Assembly (NCBI GenBank): GCA_963681505.1
Contig: OY811972.1
Location: 10,744,775-10,808,774, forward strand
DNA: 64,000 nucleotides
Direction: 5' to 3'
DNA from: Eunapius fragilis
Taxonomy: Eukaryota > Porifera > Demospongiae > Spongillida > Spongillidae
A model generated the notes under the pieces. That model was not told the DNA's origin, did no database searches, and saw nothing but the letters and a program-made list of their open reading frames with translations. The position numbers were made by a program, and so were the translations under genes. Of this stretch, positions 47,068 to 59,540 are shown piece after piece. Position 1 is the first letter of the stretch; each line of letters starts with the position of its first letter.

Positions 47068-48004
47068 GAACCTCTTGAAGGGATGATCCGGGTGAACCCC
47101 TCAGCCATTCAGTCTGTTGCATACTAGTACTAACTCTGACTCTGTTTCGTATATATTGTTTAAATAAATTTATCTATAGCGGTATGCTTAGCTCTTGATA
47201 TTCCAATAACATAATTTATAATGGTTTGAGTTCACGGCTTCGCTAGAGGATCATATGAGATATAACATAAGCGCCAGTATAACAACTACTTCGAGGCACA
47301 TTTACAATGGTTTTATTCATCGGGACTCGTGCGACAGATGTGAATGCATTTACGAGTTAGTCATTCATGCACAGTGCGTGCATTGTTATTCGAATCAGTT
47401 AAACATTAATTATGTGGGAGGATAACATGTCGAATGGCATGCGGGATCGACACGTCACGTATATACGTTGTGGCCACGTTGCACTCAGAATACATTATAA
47501 GGACTCTATAATATGGTACACACTGCGGAGCAGCAACGAAAAAAAAACGTTTTTGTCGTCTACTAGTGGGCGTCCATCATGTCACTCTGCGGGGTTAATG
47601 CGCATAAACCGCTGCAGCTTTCAGCTTAGCTCCGCACATACAGGTGGTCTGGCATGGAGTTATGCTGTGCCATTTTTTTAGCAACTGACTGCTGGCTTGG
47701 GGTTTGGAATAACAATGTACGCACTTGGCATGAATGACTAACTCGTAAATACATTCACATCTGTCGCACGAGTCCCGTTGAATAAAACCATTGTAAATGT
47801 GCCTCGAAGTAGTTGTTATACTGTCGCTTATGTTATATCCTATATGATCCTCTAGCGAGGCCGTGAACTCAAACCTTTATAAATTATATTATTGGAATAT
47901 CCAGAGCGCAATAGATAAATTTATATTTAAACAATGTATGCACGCTATGTACGAAACAGAGTTAGTTTGGCTGAGTGCGGGCAAATTATATTCATAAGAG
48001 GTTC
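47068..48004. mobile_element. Long inverted-repeat (foldback-like) element upstream of gelsolin-like gene 1
   Basis: Arms 47068-47391 and 47707-48004 are near-complementary, with small indels. Examples are GAGGCACATTTACAATGGTT against its complement near 47790, and ATGATCCTCTAGCGAGGCCG near 47845. The loop is about 315 bp. The outer edges are GAACCTCTT and AAGAGGTTC. No protein was recognised. It ends 64 bp before the ATG of the gelsolin-like gene, so it lies in that gene's promoter or 5' UTR. Confidence 0.85.
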
Positions 48005-48067
48005 CGGACGGATCCCAGGCCATGAATAGATCGATTCACGTAACTCCAAGCCAGCAGTAGCTAAGAA

Positions 48068-51000
48068 ATGGCAGGTCTTGTAAAGGCAAAGAAGTACGAC
48101 TGGAAAGACTCGAACGTCTCGCAGATTGGATCCGACGGGGACCGCAAAGTGAGCTCTTCTAATTTCAGCCTGGCGGCCTTACGCTACTTCTCTCCGACCA
48201 GGTCAAAAAGTCTTCTGCTCAGACGGAGGCGGCGTGGAAGGATGCTGGGTCGAAGGTAGGATTGCAGATCTGGAGGATAGTGAAGTTCAAGGCGAGTATG
48301 GCATATTATGCTCGTGTCGCTGAGTGCGAAGTATTGCATTTACCCGTATACAGGTCGCCCACTGGCTTAAAGAGGACTACGGCAAGTTTTACAACGGAGA
48401 TTCGTACATCATTCTCCACACGTACAAGAAGCCGGATTCGGATGTGAGCCTTGATACCTGTATTATATTCGCCCCATGCCCTGGTATGGGGTCATAGGCG
48501 TTGGAACAGCCTTAATAGGGGGGCCCTAAGTCATATTATTCATCGATTTTCACCGTACATGGGGATAGGTGATACCATGTAGGGTGAAATTCAATGAATA
48601 ATATGACTTTGGCCCCTCCCCCCCTCCCCTATTATGGCTGTTTCTACACCTGTGTGAAGGTCTGAATAGTATGGATCAGTGCTAGCGATTGCTGTCCGTT
48701 CCTTTTGTGGTGGGCTGTTATCCTGTTGAGGGTGGGGCGGTGGTATTGTGTACCCTTTGTTGCTTTGTTGGTATTGTTGTGGCCACAATTGAGGTCCACG
48801 TGAAAACACACCACAATGTATGTGTAACATACTGTATCAACACATAATGCCAAAGACAGAGAGGCAGTAATGATACACAGCTACTTCATTGCTTCATGTA
48901 TTCTAAGAGTTAGGTAGATATACACCCATTGCATTAAGAAGAGAAATAGCTCTTAAATTAGCAGAGAACTGTACAGTATTCTCCTTTCAAGTATAACGTT
49001 AAGTCAGTTTATGTCAGTTGCTGTAGTGGTGCTTTTAAGAAACCAATCTAGACAGGGGACTAGTAAGAGGTCCAGCCACTGCTGCAAAGCACTGCTGAAA
49101 TAAAGGTAATAACTACAGATAGATCACCAACCTCCAAAGCATTGCTGCTTTAGAAATAATGTCTTTACTCCTCAGTTGCAGTACATACAATCCATATCAA
49201 TTGACTATTTTTGAGCATTTGCTTTCCAACCTTAAAGTGGTAACCTTTGAAAGTTAGTCTATGATGAATAGTGCAGCTAATAAAAACCCACTGCAATTGT
49301 CCATTAGGTATTGCCAAAGGCTCCACAATACCCCAACCATATCGCTTGGTATTTATCTTACCAAATTGTGTATTCAGTTCATGTGGCCAATATATTTGTC
49401 ACACTCTTCAATTGTTTGATTATTATTGATGCATAACATGGCTTTCGTATTAAACTGATGCGACTTATATTTGAAGCTATTGTGCTGTTCATATTCTCAG
49501 GGGTTATTATATGACCTTCACTTCTGGATTGGCCAATACTCAACCCAAGATGAGTATGGTACAGCAGCATACAAGACTGTGGAGCTGGATACTTTGGTAC
49601 GAATGTGAATGCAAATGTTTTTTTTTAAATGTTTTACTGATATCATGATATACAATTTTATGTATCCTGCTATACAAAAGGCTGGCTTATAACTCATTTT
49701 GTTTGCCCAAAAGACATTAATGTTTTATAAAATGCAACGAAGTGAATGAAGTATATCAATGTTCATATTCAGCTGGACGACAAACCAATTGAACACAGAG
49801 AAGTAATGGGATATGAGTCTGACCTTTTCCGAAGCTACTTCAAAATAATCACCATTTTGGAAGGAGGGTAGGTGGTGGATGCAGAATGTATCTCAAAGTG
49901 TATCATTATCAGTACTAGTCCTTGAAGTGCAGCACTGCAAGAGCTGTGTTTTTGCCATACAATGAATTAGTGGGTAATGGTATTCTAGAATATCTATCCC
50001 TTAAGTATAATGTAGCAATTAAGTATTTTTTATTCAACTTGGCTGGCTGGTGGTTCAATGTTATGGGGATATGTCAGAGAAAGACATAAATGGGACAGTG
50101 TCTAGCACAATCACGCTTTTGAGTATGTCTTCAAGCTTCACATTTTCTGTGCTCCCAAGAGCTTCTAACGCATCTAAAATTGGGCAATTCATCATAAAGT
50201 TATTGGGCACTGAACTTATTATTAGCCATACATTTCAATGCCAGCGTTACTTTTCTTTTTGCTTGTCGTAGTAAATTTGAAAAGTATCATCGGGGTGATT
50301 TTGCTGGACACAGTTCCAAATAATGAACAAGAATTTTAATTTCTTGTTTTGGTGTAATATTTGTTTATCTCTGCTGGAACTTTGTGCTTAAGAAAAGTGG
50401 GATAGAATAAGGTATTTAAAACCAATGTGCTTAGAATGTTGTTTACTTCCTCATGATTCATCAAGATGTGGTAATGCTAGCTTAAATTAACTAGGGCTAT
50501 GGTAATATTTTTAACAGTTGTAATATTATAAATGTTATAAGAAATGGGAATTTGATTACTTACTTATCTTTTTGTAGTGCTGAGACAGGCTTTAAACGTG
50601 TAAAACCTCAGGAGTACAAGCCACGCCTTCTTCATTTTCATGGTGACAAGGTATGCATCATTTTCTATAGTATATTATAAAGTATTATTAAATCACAGCA
50701 TGGGGTGAAAGTGACAGAGAAGCCACTGAACAAGCACTGTTTGGACTCCAGTGATGTGTTCATCCTTGATCTGGGTCTAAAGCTCTACCAGTGGAATGGA
50801 GCCTCTGGCAACAAAGACGAGCGGTTCAAAGCTGCAGGTTACTTGCAAGCATTGGAGGTATAATTGTTGGAAATTATGGGCACAAGCAATGCAGCATAAT
50901 TCTCATATTGCAGCATGAAAGAGATGGGAAAGCAGTGTCTGAAGTGATTGGTATGTTCATATTGTTGAACAAAACAAATCTGTAAGATATATATTTACTC

Positions 51001-51893
51001 TATCATGAATTTATGCATAATGACTACTTCATTTGACGAGTGATGTGAAGGAATGAGCATGTATGGTCTTTATGCCATAACCCATGTTTGTGTGTAAATT
51101 GCGAGTGATTCTGAACCACTTGCATGAGTAATTGTCCAAGAAGGTTAGTGCCTATTGTAAAAGACCATTTTGTAATGTGCATACCAGGGCTATATATGAA
51201 ATTGTGAGGAGGTAAATTATCGATATGAAATAGCACTGGGAACATAAAATTGATGAAAAATCTATACCGTGTAGATGAAATCAGCACAGAGAAGACACAT
51301 GTATTCTACACCACCCTTTCTGAAGAACCTCTCAGCGAACCTAATGAGGTATCTGCAGCTTAATGATTCATCCACAGTACCTAAACACTTTTTTCTGCAG
51401 GAGCAAGTGCATGTGAAACATGACTCCACCACATTCAAGCCATGCATGTTCAGGTACATCAAGTGCTACATTTTATTTTAGCTGTGAATCAATGGGCCAT
51501 GCTCGCATTTAGGCTGAGTGATGAAACGGGCAAGCTTGTGCTAACACCCGTTGCTGGTTCACTGTCCAAAAAGAACTTCGATGAGAATGATGGTATGTCA
51601 AACACATATTTTGTATAGTATCAAATATTTGAATATGATATATTTATTCAGTGTTTTTGGTGGACAATGGAAAGCATCTATTCATATGGATTGGAAAGGA
51701 CACTAGTGTCGAAGAGAAAAGGAAGGCAATGCTCCACGCTCATGTAAATTGCTCAAATTTTCCACTTTGATGTCTTCTCATGCTCTGTTTCATTTAACAG
51801 AATTACTTGAAGGACACTGATCACCCTCTTGTCCCTGTGTCATGCATCAAGTCCGGATATGAAACTGATGCGTTCAAAAGTGTGGTTAAATAA
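48068..51893 (+). CDS. Gelsolin-like (severin/CapG-type) actin-binding protein 1, 13 exons
   Basis: Predicted 370 residues with three gelsolin repeats, the size of severin or CapG. It should cap and possibly sever actin filaments in a calcium-dependent way in the cytoplasm. Exons: 48068-48148, 48202-48291, 48354-48443, 49501-49596, 49773-49867, 50578-50650, 50699-50857, 50914-50950, 51275-51348, 51401-51453, 51513-51592, 51652-51743, 51801-51893; frames agree. G1 is about residues 45-155 ([41 protein letters not shown]), G2 about 170-245 (DVFILDLGLKLYQWNGASGN) and G3 about 270-350 (HLFIWIGKDTSVEEK). No villin headpiece or signal peptide. Intron 2 (48292-48353) starts with GC instead of GT. 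The start ATG is supported by the identical MAGLVK start of the paralogue. Confidence 0.93.
50096..50313. mobile_element. Short inverted-repeat element in intron 5 of gelsolin-like gene 1
   Basis: The ends are CAGTGTCTAGCACAATCAC and GTGATTTTGCTGGACACAG. The same family occurs at 62498-62689 in intron 2 of lipoxygenase D, with shared internal blocks CATCTAAAATTGGGC/CATCCAAAATTGGGC and TTATTAGCCATACAT. Non-coding. Confidence 0.7.
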
Positions 51894-54061
51894 GATGGCA
51901 CAGTCTATGTGAACAGAGAAAAAAGAGAACACTTTAGCATAACTCCCGGTAATCGGCGCTCATTGTACATATATGTGTAACCATTTAAATTTCATTATGT
52001 CGGAACCTATGAACATTGCATTATCACTTTTATATAATGTAGACACACGCCTGCTACCGTACGGGACGCGGTTTGCTTAAATCATTGGCGCGAATCGAGC
52101 GGGAAAGCTTGCACTCACAGCAATATCTACCGGCAGGATAAAACATAGACTGTTAAATGGCTACAGTACTCCAAATCTACTCAATTGGGTACGCTTACGA
52201 CATCCTTAGCTGGGACACTTAGAATTCTAACCAAGCGCGTTGGTGACTCGGCACGGTAATTAACGAAAATGGCAAGATGAGAGCCAAAATTGGTTAAATA
52301 GTATAGTCATTTGGATTACTTTATACTGCCTATAATACTCGTTATTTGCAAATCAATTTCTTTGCACTTTGTAAATAGAGCATACTGATATAAACTAAAG
52401 CAGCCGTGTAACTACAACAGGAAATTCTGATGTACTATTGGCTCGGGGGTAATAGTGGTATTATCCCACATGTCTGCGGTGTGTAACAATTTTTTTGGAT
52501 TACTTATTCGGTCGAGTACTATTCAGGTCAACCGATTTAAAAATTTACTTCAGTCGAAATAACTTTCTTAATCGCGATAATCGTTTCCTTCATATGCTGA
52601 AATCGGTCGGAAATCGTTTTAAGTGTCCTTCCCGCCTGTCTGACAATTGCTTACGAATGGGTTTATGAAATGGTACGGTAAGATGAAACTTCGTTCAATG
52701 TAATCAACACTTAGTCTGGGGACCAACCATCAACCAGGTCCCCAGTAATCAACACTGAAATACGTGGCCATTTGCGCTCACGTTTGAACTTCCCGCTGTG
52801 CATCAATCAAACTCGCTATACATACTCTTTTCCATCAACTAATTATAGGTGTTCAATTGCTTCCCATGCAGGGTGTCATCTTCGGGCCTAAATACTTAGG
52901 TACACCCTTTTCCAGACGTTCACTCGATCATGACATCCTGAATATGATTGACGCTACTTGTTGCTTTTATTTAATTCTTGAAGGGCATGCTGTTCGAATA
53001 ACTACAGGGCACGTGTTTGTACAATAATTCTAATCTGATAAGCTAAAAGGAATAGCGACATATAAACTTTTTAAAGAGGAATTTATCGTGCCAATAAATC
53101 GGAAAACCTCGAAAACTTAGATAATCGTTGGCAAATTAATAGTACATTATATTCACCTCCAAAATCGATTTTTATGTTCCTAATAACCGATTTGGGACGG
53201 GCTGTAAACCTGAAAGATCGATTAGACTTTTTTTCATAGTCGAAATAATCTATCTTGATTTTTCTAAAAGTTTACACACCCTAAATGCAACAAAAAAGTG
53301 AATATCACTAATTAAACCGTTTCATTGTTGACGCATACCAGAAGTACACACTGCATCAGAGTTTCACCACGGGACACAGGTTGGATCATAAATATGTATC
53401 TTCTCGGTGCTTATGATGGAATCATATACTCTTGTAATCATCCCAGTTTGAGCCATTTGTTGCATAATGGTGTCCGTCCTGTTTGATTTTATTGATTGCT
53501 ACATAAATATAAGCAATGGGTTCCTGTTCATGTAAAAGCATCTCCCTGCGCTATTGTGGACACATTGCATCATGAAACGCATTTTTAAATGGATGACAAG
53601 TATTGGCTTTGTGCGGGAGTTGGAATTTAACACAACTACATGATGCCATTAGTAGTACGATAATACTTGCATTGAAGTTTGACAGTATGCCCTCATGATC
53701 ATGCTGAGGTCAAGATGAAGTAAAGGTTTAGTGATGCCTCTGGTGAAGTAATGTGCCATTACATCAGGTACAGGATTGCACTTCTTTATTTTTAGTACAC
53801 TGTGATACGATTGATCAAGGGGTATCTTTCCTGTAAATCACATGATAATGGTGATAGCACATGGCAGTGAATGGGCATTTGAATTACTAACTAAACTGGA
53901 TTTGTTTTGACAAGAGCTAACGTATCCATTTGAGAGGTTATAAAAGTAATAATAAACTTAATCACCATTGAGAAGTTTCATTCTACATGTTATTCACCTA
54001 AACAAACATATGTACCATTTCTTTTTCTTTGTCACACAATCGAAATGACCATTAAAGTGCT
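51894..54061. other. Convergent intergenic region with repeat 52480-53283
   Basis: This lies between the 3' ends of the two gelsolin-like genes. A repeat with ends GGTGTGTAAC and GTTTACACACCCTA occupies about 52480-53283. It carries TCGAAATAA, AACCGATTT and related short motifs near both ends, and parts of it recur inverted at 8930-9130 and 29900-30125. No gene was recognised. Confidence 0.5.
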
Positions 54062-57000
54062 TCATTTGAAAACACTCGTAAATGCATCATTTTCAGATCC
54101 AGATTTCATACAGGATATTGTTACAAGAGGGTGATCTGTGTCCTTTAGGTAGTTCTGTTGGTTAACTTCAGTATTTAGGATGCTTATAAATAGCCTACTG
54201 ATCCCTTACATGAGCGTAGGTCATTGCATTCTTCGTTTCATCTTCACTGGTTTCCCTTCCAACCCATACGAACACCTCAATGCCAGTGTCCACTACGAAA
54301 ACTAAAAATATCAATCTTTAATGACCACTAATTTTTAATTGCATATAATTTTACCATCCTTCTCTTCAAGCTTGCTCAGAGAAATTGGACCTTCAACAGT
54401 AGAAAAGGTCAGCTTTCCTGTTTCATCACTCAGCCTAGATTAAAAACAATAAAGATGCTAAGGACTGCTTCATTCACTTAAACAGCATACAGGGACAAAC
54501 AAGACTTTACACTATCATTAGTTACAGCACTGATAGTAAATATGAATATGCAGTTTGAACATCATGCAATAAATATCAATGGAAGGATTACAATTTTGCT
54601 CAGCCACAACTCAACATTTCACCACATCTTTCCTGGCATGCTGGGGGGGGGGGGGGGGGGGGGGGGGGAGGGGGGGCTTTGAAAAGATAAACATTTCGTG
54701 TAGAAAATGGGCAATAAAGCTGCCTTATGACAACTGTACTTATATTCAAACCTGAACATGGTTGGTTTGAAGCTCGTAGAGTCATGTACCACGTGAACAA
54801 TCTTGAATAAGAAGGGTACAGAGATTGATTTCATGAGGAAATTTCTGCACATCAACTTACGCCCTCTGATTCCAATGGATTATCAGAAAGGGTTGTGTAA
54901 AAGATGTGTGTCTTCTCTGCATTGGCCTCCTCTACAGAGTATTGGGTTTCATAAAAAAAGCAATTGTCAGTTATAATTTGGAGGTAAATAGTAATTGTAG
55001 AAGAAAAATATTGCAAGGGGCTATAATTTTTATGAGATAGGATTAGTGAAATCACCTATACTAAGATTTTTAAGAACAGTCCACTGACTTATATCATTAT
55101 TGTTGCAAATGACATGTAAGTACACATGTACTAAATTCAAAAAATTACTTCATGGTCTAGCTATATAATTACCATTACATTTGCATGCACACAAATTAAC
55201 ACATTTCTACGACATACGGTTTTAATATACTCAATATAACTTTGCATGAATCTATACAATTGTAGGGCAATTAAAAAAATTAAATGCATTCGTTTCTATA
55301 CCTTCTACGACATACACACATGGCTCATACCAAGCACTTCGAGTTTGGCCTTCCCATCCCTTTCAGTCTGAGAACAAAACAAGAGGCATTTCGACCTGCA
55401 CAAAAGGAATCTGAATTTGGATACCTTGATTCCCTGCAAGTACTCAGCTGCTTTGAATCGCTCATCTTTGTTGCATGTGGTTCCATTCCACTGGTAGAGC
55501 GTAAGACCCATATCAAGGATGAAGACGTCACTGGTATCCAAACAGTGCTTATTCAGAGGTCTCTCTGTCACCTTCACTCCGTGCTAAATAATGCCATAAT
55601 ATACATAAGAACCAAAATTGGAAATAAGCTCACCTTGTCACCATGGAAATGGAGGAGACGAGGTTTGTATTCAGTGGGCTTTACATTATTGAAGCCACTA
55701 TCAGCACTGTGACACACATGTATAGGCATTTACATTGAGGCTATTGTGAATCATACCCTGCACCTACCCTCCCTCAAGGATTGTTATGTTTGTAAAGTAG
55801 CTCTGGAAAAGGTCAGACTCGTATCCCATTACTTCTCTGTGCTGAACTGGCTTGTCATCCAACTTTAGAAGATAATCAAATACAACACTTGACCACGGAA
55901 TCATATGGCAGATATCAAGTTTCACTAATTACAATCCTTGAAAGTTAGAAAGTTATAAAATATGTTTAGGTCCAATGTAGAACATTACATCCATGCATGT
56001 TAATAAAAATGACTGGAGTGATACTTAAATCAGTTAGTCACAAAAACTTCAAGTGTTTTGTCAAGTTAAGGTGGTTACAATGTGCAAGGGTGAGCGGGAT
56101 CACAGTACATAGTGATTACCAAAGTATCCAGCTCCACAGTCTTGTATGCTGCCGTACCATACTCATCTTGGGTTGAGAACTGGCCAATCCAGAAGTGAAC
56201 ATCATATAACAGAGCCTTGAAAGAAATAGAAAAACATCACAAGGAACTATGTAGTGAAGTTTAACAGATGGAATGAACCAATGATAAAGTTTCCAGATAT
56301 TAAGCAACCTCATCCAATGACCCCTTGCAGAGGCTGATGAATTTTGGTAATGGATGTGTTTGGTATCTGGACTGAATTCATGAATAGACAATATACATGC
56401 ATAATTCCCATATGAGTTACTATGTGCCAATACATATTGGTACTAGCACCTACAAGGGCTGACACATCAGGGTCCCTCCAAATTGACATTCACAAAGAAA
56501 CGTGCAAAAAAGTAATGAAGGGTTAGTAACAGTGCCTTGGTGAAGGCAGTACCATTCATGAATGGAGCTTCCATAGTAGGATATAACTATATAAGTAGGC
56601 GTTGCCAATATTTTATTTATTAATTTTTACCGTAGGCTAACAGGATTAAAGTCCTCGAAATGCAAAAGTCTAACAGTTATCCAAATGGCTGACGTATGAC
56701 AGTTGTGCGAACTGGCTGATGCTGATTTGGTCACTATAGCGCTTTCTCTGCATGGTGTAGGGATCGAACTCTACGTTGTTTCGCATTCCTCTAGTGACTA
56801 TAACTTGCCTCCGATTCCGGTTTCTTGTAAGTATGAAGAATGATGTATGAATCTCCGTTGTAAAACTTGCCGTAGTCCTCCTTAAGCCAGTAGGTGACCT
56901 ATTGTAGTTGTGATGACTTTGTGTGACGTAGTACTAAGTTCTGATGCATCAGCCTTGCCTTAAATTTGACTATCCTCCAAATCTGCAATCCGACGTCTTT

Positions 57001-57182
57001 TCCCGCGTCCTTCCAAGCCGGTTCTGTCTCTGCGGCACTTTTCTTGACCTGAAACAACATTGCGTGGATAGATCAACTGGCACGCTGTACAGGGAGCGTA
57101 CTTTGCGGTCTGCATCGGATCCGATCAATGATATGTTGGAGTCCTTCCAGTCATACTTCTTAGGCTTTACAAGTCCTGCCAT
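54062..57182 (-). CDS. Gelsolin-like (severin/CapG-type) actin-binding protein 2, 13 exons
   Basis: Paralogue of the gene at 48068-51893, tail to tail with it; 368 residues. Exons in coding order: 57102-57182, 56959-57048, 56809-56898, 56120-56215, 55768-55862, 55634-55706, 55425-55583, 55331-55367, 54861-54931, 54752-54801, 54355-54434, 54210-54301, 54062-54154. All exon sizes match gene 1 except exons 9 and 10 (3 bp shorter each), and every intron position and phase is shared. It starts [16 protein letters not shown]; other marks are [45 protein letters not shown] and [12 protein letters not shown]. Introns 2 and 3 both begin with GC (GCAAGG and GCAAGT). Intron 10 carries a poly(G) tract at about 54641-54676. 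Confidence 0.93.
54641..54676 (+). repeat. Poly(G) tract in an intron of gelsolin-like gene 2
   Basis: A run of about 35 G with one A interruption (C-rich on the coding strand), lying between exons 10 and 11. On the transcribed RNA it forms a long C or proline-like stretch close to splice sites. Confidence 0.85.
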
Positions 57183-57766
57183 TTCCTTTGCGTGAATTAA
57201 GTGTTGAACTCAGCTAAAATTCCATACGGGGAGCATGTTAAATATACCTTTTACCGCTGACGTCACAAATGCATGAGTATGTTTGACAAGCATAAGTCCT
57301 TATAGAAACGCCGCGAAAAAAAAATTGCAAGTTCAAAATGAATGCATAAAAATAAGTATCTTCGCAACTTACGGTGCAGATATTACTGCATGCGCTCACA
57401 ACACAAGATACGGAAAGTGACTCATGCTTTTCCTTTCAAAAAGTAAATTATCATGATCCTGTCCAACTTGATGAAGCTCCCGAATTGTCCGCGCCTGCGC
57501 ATTTCGTAAAGCAGTTCACAACAGCGAGGTCAAAGTTTTTCAAGGCTTCAACACGTTCTCGTCATACATACCAGGATTGCCGAGCTTCCCGGTTTGCCAT
57601 CTTCACGAACAAACCGAAATCCATGATCCTGTCCATCTTGTATAGCAAACTTAGTATTATCCTCGTATGTATGACACCATACCGGCTCGTGACGTAATTC
57701 TGGGAGAAAGAGATCTGAATACTTATGCAAACACCACCTCTCGTCACCATGATTATATCCAACGGC

Positions 57767-57965
57767 CTGTCAAGGAGGAAACTGTCCGCGAAAAAAATTG
57801 TCTGCAAGACCATTACTCCGGAGGAATTGAGTGGTCCTGGGACACTTTACTCCGGGGTAAACTGTCCCCCTAGGACAATTTACTTCGGAGTAGGCTATCG
57901 CCATCAGGAGTAAACTGCCCTACCTCCAACTCCCATCCCAGGTAATTCACTCGGCGGAGTAATAC
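57767..57965. mobile_element. GGAGTAA-rich MITE, partial copy 3
   Basis: One end, CTGTCAAGGAGGAAACTGTC, is followed by units such as TTTACTCCGGGGTAAACTGT and TTTACTTCGGAGTAGGCTAT, as in 22497-22700. The other half is missing. A further small fragment with the same units lies at about 59660-59725. Confidence 0.75.
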
Positions 57966-58154
57966 ATCCAAACCTGGTTAGGATTGCTTACTCCATGTAC
58001 ACTGATATATTTCAATTTATGCCATTAAATAATACATCAAGAACAGGAATGAGTGAGGAACAGTTTATATGATGGACCATAATGTTCATGAGGTGAGTAC
58101 TATGAAACGTATCCACATTCAGTTTCATCACTTTGCTTGAAGTACATAATCCAA

Positions 58155-59215
58155 CACATCTACTTCTTTACATCTCCCGTCACACAGGCTAAGTGGCACC
58201 TCTCCTTCCATCCTGAACATTCAATTGGCATTCGGCAAGAGCAGAATATTTCAATTCTATTAATGCTGTAGAGATATACAGCTTGTTTCGTCATCCACTT
58301 CAATAATTGCACCGATTCCTTTTCATTTTGTTTTTGCTTTGCCAAAGAAATTCCCTGGTGGAGCCTTTGAGCAGCATAGTTTTTGATTTTTATGGTGGTG
58401 GCATGCCTTGATTTGTCTTGAAAATCTGAAGACTTAGAACGGCCAAGGGGGTTGCTGCTATGCAAGGATCCAGATTTGTGGTGGAAGATATTTGGCCAGA
58501 TACCACTGGACACTTGTCATCATCTGGTACCAGTGTATAATCATCATCATCATTGGTGTCACATTTCGAGGATTGCATGGTTTTACTAGGCACTTTAACT
58601 GGAGAGGGTTCAATGGGTGAAACAGATGATAGATCGGAACAGTTATCCTTCGCTTTTTCAACAAGTGAATGGCAGCAATTGCACTTGAATCTACACATTC
58701 ACTACAGACATTCTACCTAAAAGCACCACCAATTCACCTGGTTGCAGAAATAACAGTCCTATGTCTTCAAAGCCTCTATCAACTTCAACCATGCGGTAAT
58801 CAGCACATACATGTGTTCAGCAGAGGTTTCAGAGAGTGGCCCTATTAGATCAATGGAACCAAAGTGTAGCTCCGGGCAAGTTTTATCAAACCTTTGGGTA
58901 TCAGTATGATGGCTCTGGTCACAAGCATGACATCACCTACATTACGTAACGAGATACATCAATAAGCAATTAACATTATTTAAAAGTTTTAGTAAAGTGC
59001 AATGTACTTACTAATGCAATGTACATACAATTTTCTCTACCTCCTTGAAGACTCCAGGCCAGTAAAAGCGTCCGGACACCTTGTAGAATCTCCCTGTTTT
59101 ACCAAGGTGGCCAGCAGTGGGGTCACTGTGGCCGGACTCCATGATCTGCTTCCTCTGGTGCTTGCGAATATCACTTCCACCACATGCCTTTCCTTGTCAC
59201 GTACTGCATTTTAAA
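58155..59215 (-). pseudogene. Retroelement integrase fragment with Cys-rich tail
   Basis: On the minus strand, 59140-59010 reads HSDPTAGHLGKTGRFYKVSG then RFYWPGVFKEVEKIV, an integrase zinc-binding domain. 58935-58800 reads CPELHFGSIDLIGPLSETSA, the start of an integrase core with its first Asp. The core's DDE remainder is missing. 58700-58160 holds acidic sequence (NDDDDYTLVPDDD) and a Cys-rich end, IFCSCRMPIECSGW..RCHLACV, like the finger at 22189-22470. Frames are broken in several places. A Ty3/gypsy- or Ginger-type origin is likely. Confidence 0.6.
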
Positions 59216-59507
59216 ATCTTGCACTCTGAATATGTGGTATTTAAATAATAAAGCTGATCATATGCATGCAGACACCGCACTAGCCCATTTCACTGACGAG
59301 CGTTAGAACATACATTTGAAAATAGTGCTCACACGTAAGCAACATATATGCACTACTAAACATCAAGTGTGAACTATCTATTAATACCTGCTTGCGTTTT
59401 CTTTGAAGGAGTCTCTTCAGTGGCGGTGTAGCTGGGGTGGAAAATCCATATACCTTTCAGTAGTTTGAAGTTTACAGGCGATTATGCGGAGAAATGCTGC
59501 TTTGCCC

Positions 59508-59540
<33 letters not shown>

